64,000 nucleotides of DNA, from assembly GCF_038066715.1 (NCBI RefSeq), contig NZ_JBBUKT010000005.1, positions 186,001 to 250,000 of the forward strand. The letters run 5' to 3'. Positions 59,838 through 64,000 of this stretch are shown here, one piece after another. The notes under the pieces were generated by a model. The model did no database searches. It was not told the DNA's origin and worked only from the letters and a program-made list of their open reading frames with translations. The translations under genes and the position numbers were made by a program. The stretch is from Luteolibacter sp. Y139 (GTDB taxonomy: Bacteria > Verrucomicrobiota > Verrucomicrobiia > Verrucomicrobiales > Akkermansiaceae). The first letter of the stretch is position 1, and each line of letters begins with the position of its first letter.

Positions 59838-61736
59838 TCACAGGGTGATCTGTGCGCCGAGCTCGACGACGCGGCCGGGGGGGAGGCGGAAGTAGGCGGT
59901 GGCGGGGGAGGCATTGCGGGCCATGGCGGCGAAGACGGCGAGGCGGAGGTGTTCGAGGGCGCTGGCCTTGCGGCCGACGCCGTAGGTTTCGCGGCCGAGG
60001 ACGTAGGTGGCCTTGCCGGGGTGGAACTTGATTTCCTCGGGCAGGCCGGCCTTGAGCGCGACGGGAACGTCGGGCGTGTCGGCGAAGCCGAAGCTGAGGG
60101 TGACGCGGTGGATGCCCTCGCCCTGGTCGCTGTGCTCGATGGATTCGCACGGGTTGGCGTGCGGTTGGTCGAGGGTCTGGACGTGGAGGAGGACGACGCG
60201 TTCGTGGAGGACCTGGTTGTGCTTGAGATTGTGGAGGAGGGCGGTGGGGACGGTATTGCCGCGGCCGCTCATGTAGACGGCGGTGCCGGAGACGCGGTGG
60301 ATGTGGCCGCGCTTGAGTTCTGTTAGAAGGCCATCAATGGGGAGGGCGTCCTTTGTGAGGCGGCGATAGAGGCGCTCGCGTCCCCACATCCAGGTGATCA
60401 TGAGGGCGAAGATGATGCCTCCGACGACGAGGGGCAGCCAGCCACCTTCGATGATCTTGTGAGCATTCGCGGCGAGGAAGGCGCCATCGACGGTGAGGAA
60501 GGCGGCGGTGAGCAGGCCGGCCTTCAGCTTGCTCCATCCCCACGCGGAGATCGCGGCGGAGTAGAAGAGCATGGAGGTGATGGTCATGGTGAGGGCGATG
60601 GCGATGCCGTAGGCGGCCTCGAGGGCGGAGGAGGTCTTGAACGCGAGCACGAGCAGGATGCACGCGACGGCGAGCAGGTGATTCACGGAGGGCACGTAGA
60701 TCTGTCCGGCGGAGTGCTCGGAGGTGTAGCGGATTTTCACGCGCGGGAGCACGCCGAGTTGGACGGCCTGGCCTGTGAGAGAATAGGCGCCGGAGATGAG
60801 GGCCTGGCTTGCGATGACGGCAGCGAGGGTGGCGAGGATGGTGAGCGGGAAGCGCAGGAACTCGGGCGCGAGCAGGAAGAAGGGCGCGCGGATGGCTGAG
60901 GGGTCCTCGATGAGCAGGGCGGCCTGGCCGAGGTAGTTCAGCGCGAGGCCGGGGAAGACGACGGTGAACCATGCCATGCGGATGGGCTTCACGCCGAAGT
61001 GGCCGAGGTCGGCATAGAGGGCCTCGCCACCGGTGACGGCGAGGAAAACGGAGGCGAGCAGCGGGAAGGCGTGCTCCCATTCATGGATCAGGAACATGAA
61101 GCCGGCATGCGGGCTGATGGCCTTCAGGACTTCCGGGTTATGGATGAGCTTGGCGATGCCGAGTGCGCCGAGCGTGCCGAACCAGACCATGACGATGGGG
61201 CCGAAGATGACGCCGACCTTGCCGGTGCCGTGGCGCTGGATGGAGAAGAGAGCGACGAGAATGCCGACGCAGATGGGGATGATCCAGTGCTCCACCACCG
61301 GGGCGCTGACGGAGAGGCCCTCCACAGCGCTGAGCACGGAGATGGCGGGCGTGAGCATGCCGTCTGCGTAAATCAGTGCGGCACCGGCGAGGCCTAACAG
61401 GAGGACGAACTTCGGCTCGATCATGCCGGCGCGTCGCTTGCAGGCGCGAATGAGGGCGGAGAGTGCGAGGATGCCGCCCTCGCCCTTGTTATCGAGGCGG
61501 AGGATGATGAAGAGGTACTTCAGCGATACGACGAGGATCAGCGACCAGACAATGAGGGAGGCGGCGCCAATGAGATTCTCCGGATGGATGGGTGCGCCGT
61601 GGCTGCCGGAGAAGCAGGCGCGGAAGGCATACAGCGGGCTGGTGCCGATGTCGCCGAAGACAATGCCAAGCGCCGCGAGCGTGGCGGCGGCGAGGGCGGG
61701 TGAGCGGTGTGAGTGACCGTCAGATGTCGTAGTCAT
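59838..61736 (-). CDS. kup: Kup potassium uptake protein
   Basis: 632 residues, the usual length for Kup (TrkD/HAK/KUP). About twelve membrane helices fill residues 15-440, beginning with G-I-V-F-G-D-I-G-T-S-P-L-Y-A-F, the family signature, and D-N-K-G-E-G-G-I-L-A-L. The soluble C-terminal domain (~450-632) follows. It imports K+ together with H+ at the inner membrane. A KdpC-like gene lies upstream on the same strand across a 264-bp gap, in which I see no recognisable c-di-AMP riboswitch. Confidence 0.95.
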   Translation of the reverse strand: MTTTSDGHSHRSPALAAATLAALGIVFGDIGTSPLYAFRACFSGSHGAPIHPENLIGAASLIVWSLILVVSLKYLFIILRLDNKGEGGILALSALIRACKRRAGMIEPKFVLLLGLAGAALIYADGMLTPAISVLSAVEGLSVSAPVVEHWIIPICVGILVALFSIQRHGTGKVGVIFGPIVMVWFGTLGALGIAKLIHNPEVLKAISPHAGFMFLIHEWEHAFPLLASVFLAVTGGEALYADLGHFGVKPIRMAWFTVVFPGLALNYLGQAALLIEDPSAIRAPFFLLAPEFLRFPLTILATLAAVIASQALISGAYSLTGQAVQLGVLPRVKIRYTSEHSAGQIYVPSVNHLLAVACILLVLAFKTSSALEAAYGIAIALTMTITSMLFYSAAISAWGWSKLKAGLLTAAFLTVDGAFLAANAHKIIEGGWLPLVVGGIIFALMITWMWGRERLYRRLTKDALPIDGLLTELKRGHIHRVSGTAVYMSGRGNTVPTALLHNLKHNQVLHERVVLLHVQTLDQPHANPCESIEHSDQGEGIHRVTLSFGFADTPDVPVALKAGLPEEIKFHPGKATYVLGRETYGVGRKASALEHLRLAVFAAMARNASPATAYFRLPPGRVVELGAQITL

Positions 61737-62000
61737 GGTCAGGAGAAAACGGGAAGGGTGGGAAGCGTTAGGCCGAAGCGGTTTTGAAGGCGATTGTAGA
61801 ACTTGAGGTTCTTCGTAGGCGGCGAAGTGGAGGGAGGCGTTGACTGCGCGCGGCGCGTGCGGACCACTTTGTGTACGCTCCGCGAGCCCGCACGCGGGGC
61901 GTGCAGGCGGGATGGCTTCGGGAGGGTGGTGTCATTCTGGGGCTGTCTTTTCTAACAGGTCTGCGCGCGCCTTGCGTGCGGACCTTCGATCGTCATCGAT

Positions 62001-62408
62001 TCACCGGGGCATCGCATCGAGTGCGACATTGAGGCGGGCGATGTTGATGCGGTTCCCTCCGATGGTGCGGGAGGGGTAGGGCTCGGAGACTTCGCCGATG
62101 AGTTTGGCGAGCTGCTTGCGGTTGCTTTCATCCAGCTTCCGATCGTGCAGGACGCGGTCGATCTGCTGCTTGGCCTGATCGGGCTCGAGCCAGCGGATGC
62201 CGTTTTCGTCGGGCTGCGTGGCGGAGTCGGCGTGGAAGTAGCCGGGGCCGGATTGCTTGTCTTCGAGATCGATCATGGCGACGCGTTTTTCGTCCGGGAT
62301 GGGCGGCTTTTCCTTTTTGTCATCCCATCCGTGTATGGCGAACCCGGCGACGGCGGCGATGCCGGCGATGCGGAGCACGCGAAGGGGGATGGGTAGGGGG
62401 CGCTTCAT
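62001..62408 (-). CDS. KdpC-like small membrane protein
   Basis: 135 residues from the ATG at 62408. One N-terminal helix (V-L-R-I-A-G-I-A-A-V-A-G-F-A-I), then G-Y-F-H-A-D-S-A-T, and a C-terminal part S-R-T-I-G-G-N-R-I-N-I-A-R-L-N-V-A-L-D-A-M. Both ends recall KdpC (Y-F-x-x-R-P-S-A-T and G-E-P-R-V-N-V-L-x-L-N-x-A-L-D), the small subunit of the Kdp K+ pump, but the middle is short and no kdpA or kdpB is nearby. It sits upstream of kup. Remote similarity, moderate confidence. Confidence 0.55.
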   Translation of the reverse strand: MKRPLPIPLRVLRIAGIAAVAGFAIHGWDDKKEKPPIPDEKRVAMIDLEDKQSGPGYFHADSATQPDENGIRWLEPDQAKQQIDRVLHDRKLDESNRKQLAKLIGEVSEPYPSRTIGGNRINIARLNVALDAMPR

Positions 62409-62526
62409 GCGGGGCGGTGGGATGGTGCGTCGGTGACGTGGGGGAATGGTCACACGGCTAGCGGATCCGGGTAGTCAAAGAGCCGGAAGGGGGCGTAAAA
62501 AAAGTATCAAAATGGCGGGTTTGGGG

Positions 62527-62593
62527 CTGAGGAGGGACGAGACTCTTGTCGTCCCGTGTTTGAAGAGGGGACAGGAGTGTCCCCTCTCCTCAG
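62527..62593. repeat. Inverted REP pair (BIME-like) 3' of the RAYT gene
   Basis: A reversed unit (CTGAGGAG plus hairpin GGGACGA...TCGTCCC, 62527-62555) and a forward unit (GAGGGGACA-GGAG-TGTCCCCTC, 62565-62586, with tail TCCTCAG) face each other. A further hairpin CGGGTTCC-TAC-GGAACCCG (62594-62612) overlaps the RAYT stop codon. Confidence 0.88.
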
Positions 62594-62600
62594 CGGGTTC

Positions 62601-63203
62601 CTACGGAACCCGTAGTGCGCGCTCGCTTTGCCACAGGGTGAAGGTCCCCGGTGGTAACTTGGCGGGATTCCGGCGGATGTACCTGACTGCATTCACGAAA
62701 TGGTCCTCATCGCGGATGAGGGTGTCGCGGTAGTTTTTCTGCCAGATCCTGCCTTTGCCAACGCCTCGGGCGGAAATGCCCTTCCAGCTTTGGAGCAATT
62801 TTTTCAGCGGAGCCTTCGGTGCAAACAGCAGATGCACATGATTTGGCATGATGACCCATGCGTGATGGTCGGCGCGATTGCCGTGATCGTGCATCAGGGT
62901 CTGCTCCAATACCTTGCGGTAACGCTCGTCGCGGAAGAAGCAGGAGCCGTGGCCTTCATCGAGCCAGCGCTCCAGCTTGCGGGTGAACTCGCGATGGTGC
63001 TCGGCTTCGGTTTCCGGTGACCATGGTAGGGGGTGATGGGTCAGCCAGACTTTTCGTTGGGCTTTCCAGAGCGTGAGTTTTTCCTCAGGCATTGCGTCGC
63101 CGAGGCGGAAGGTGATGAACTGCATGGACTCGCCTTGCTCCCAGTGGGGAAGCCGGTCGCCATAGCGGTGGATCTCGCCGGAGGGGTCGAGGAAGTCACC
63201 CAT
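62601..63203 (-). CDS. REP-associated tyrosine transposase (RAYT)
   Basis: 200 residues. N-terminal L-P-H-W-E-Q-G-E-S-M-Q-F-I-T-F-R-L is the usual RAYT opening. The metal-binding HUH-like motif is H-V-H-L-L (His 122 and His 124), preceded by W-V-I-M-P-N. The catalytic tyrosine is Tyr 158 in W-Q-K-N-Y-R-D-T-L-I-R-D-E, and Y-I-R-R-N-P-A-K-L follows. RAYTs are single-copy, domesticated relatives of IS200/IS605 transposases that act on REP hairpins. REP units lie on both sides (62527-62593 and 63266-63294), so gene and substrates form one module. Confidence 0.95.
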   Translation of the reverse strand: MGDFLDPSGEIHRYGDRLPHWEQGESMQFITFRLGDAMPEEKLTLWKAQRKVWLTHHPLPWSPETEAEHHREFTRKLERWLDEGHGSCFFRDERYRKVLEQTLMHDHGNRADHHAWVIMPNHVHLLFAPKAPLKKLLQSWKGISARGVGKGRIWQKNYRDTLIRDEDHFVNAVRYIRRNPAKLPPGTFTLWQSERALRVP

Positions 63204-63265
63204 TGCGGGGTGATAGGGCGTGGCGAGATTGGTGGCAGTGGGGAGTTTGTCATTCAGGATTTTAC

Positions 63266-63294
63266 GGGGGGACAGGAGTGTCCCCCCTCCTCAG
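63266..63294. repeat. REP hairpin 5' of the RAYT gene
   Basis: GGGGGGACA-GGAG-TGTCCCCCC with the tail TCCTCAG, in the same orientation as the forward unit at 62565. It sits 62 bp upstream of the RAYT start. Confidence 0.9.
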
Positions 63295-63366
63295 GGCCGC
63301 CGGGATTGTTGGCGGCATTTTCCTAGATTTCGCGCCACACTTGGGGGCTTCGCGAAATTCCCGGTC

Positions 63367-64000
63367 ATGCCCATTCGCTTTCTCGCTGTGCTGACTTGTG
63401 CGTTGGCGGCCGTTCTTTGCCCGGTTGGGGCGGAGGAGGCTGTGGCGGCGCCCTCGTCGAAGCCGAACATCGTTTATTTCCTGGTGGATGACATGGGGTT
63501 CGCGGATTGCGGGTTCAATGGGGGGAAGGATATCAAGACGCCGAACATCGATGCGTTGGCGGCGAAGGGGTCGACCTTCGGGTCATACTACGTGCAGCCG
63601 CTGTGCTCGACGACGCGGGCGACGCTTCTAACAGGGCGGCTGCCGGTGCACCACGGGGTGTATGGGGCGCTGAAGCCGGATTCGAAGGGCGGGCTGCCGC
63701 TGGAGGAGCGGACGCTGCCGCAGGCGCTGAAGACGGCGGGGTATACGACAGCGATTTGTGGGAAGTGGCACATTGGGGAATCGACTCCGGAGTATCGGCC
63801 GATGAACCGGGGCTTCGATCACCAGTACGGGATCTGGTATGGGCAGATCGATTACTTCACGCATGTGCGTGCGGGTCGCGTGGAGTGGTATCGGGATGAC
63901 CAGCCGCTGAAGGAGGAGGGCTACAGCACGACGCTGATCGGCAATGAGGCGGTGCGGCTGGTGAAGGCGCAGGAGGAGGGCAAGCCCCTGTTCCTGTATG
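63367..64000 (+). CDS. Sulfatase (3' partial)
   Basis: The start of an exported sulfatase, running off the right edge. Signal peptide M-P-I-R-F-L-A-V-L-T-C-A-L-A-A, then N-I-V-Y-F-L-V-D-D-M-G-F-A-D, where the double Asp binds Ca2+. The modification motif is L-C-S-T-T-R-A-T-L-L-T-G-R: Cys would become formylglycine, but the usual Pro two residues later is Thr. K-W-H-I-G follows. Members remove sulfate from glycans; many copies suggest use of sulfated algal polysaccharides. The C-terminus is not visible. Confidence 0.9.
   Translation, partial: MPIRFLAVLTCALAAVLCPVGAEEAVAAPSSKPNIVYFLVDDMGFADCGFNGGKDIKTPNIDALAAKGSTFGSYYVQPLCSTTRATLLTGRLPVHHGVYGALKPDSKGGLPLEERTLPQALKTAGYTTAICGKWHIGESTPEYRPMNRGFDHQYGIWYGQIDYFTHVRAGRVEWYRDDQPLKEEGYSTTLIGNEAVRLVKAQEEGKPLFLY

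Noticed and set aside
61737..62000. c-di-AMP riboswitch upstream of kup
   Set aside because: The leader has GC-rich stems but I could not find the conserved ydaO-type core; a covariance search would decide.

Overview
The window is about 60-65% G+C and reads as a free-living member of Verrucomicrobiota, probably a Luteolibacter/Verrucomicrobium-like relative. This is inferred from protein style, not from a marker gene. It is rich in exported surface proteins: ELWxxDGT repeats, autotransporter-associated beta-strand repeats, GloVer-like repeats, a lamin-tail protein, and C-terminal tails of the type D-x-D-G-(L/I)-x-N-L-(V/I)-E. It also has a sulfatase, a DUF5060-type glycoside-hydrolase-like protein and an ECF sigma/FecR pair. 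Most genes lack a clear Shine-Dalgarno, so many starts were chosen from signal peptides.

Layout. 1-2.3 kb: the tail of a HAAS-type membrane protein followed by a beta-lactamase-fold hydrolase. 2.5-16.5 kb: four leftward ELWxxDGT paralogues, split by one rightward lamin-tail protein. Each paralogue has a repeat module at its 3' end and a GTTAAC-type palindrome upstream. Three also carry an 11-bp-period TTCAC direct repeat resembling a PHO box. 16.9-21 kb: small genes, then repeat modules and an orphan copy of the ELW promoter with no ELW gene. 21.4-27 kb: the carbohydrate-active protein, a putative nucleotidyltransferase/partner pair, two tRNA genes and an SHD1-like secreted protein. 27.5-43.7 kb: a class III cyclase, an EF-hand protein, an esterase, a GloVer-like protein, a PARG-type TIGR02452 protein, tandem paralogues of an anchored protein, lipoproteins and DUF4279. 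43.9-53.5 kb: three rightward autotransporter-repeat proteins. 53.6-59.8 kb: a TolB-like protein, one low-GC gene, FecR and ECF sigma, and small genes. 59.8-64 kb: Kup, a KdpC-like protein, a RAYT transposase bracketed by its REP hairpins, and the start of a sulfatase.

Three signals stand out. (1) The 7-mer TCTAACA occurs about 42 times on the two strands by hand count, against about three expected from composition, in coding and intergenic DNA alike; its density resembles that of DNA-uptake sequences. (2) The tRNA-Ser(GCU)-like gene at 25516-25601 folds best as an 8/4 cloverleaf with a 6-bp D-stem and 4-nt D-loop, the architecture of allo-tRNA/tRNA-Sec. (3) A RAYT gene sits with at least nine REP-type hairpins of one family scattered through the window, several exactly at gene 3' ends.

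The genes suggest a cell that exports large repeat proteins and polymer-degrading enzymes, with some exported proteins possibly controlled by a PhoB-like regulator. No prophage, CRISPR array, rRNA or replication origin was seen.
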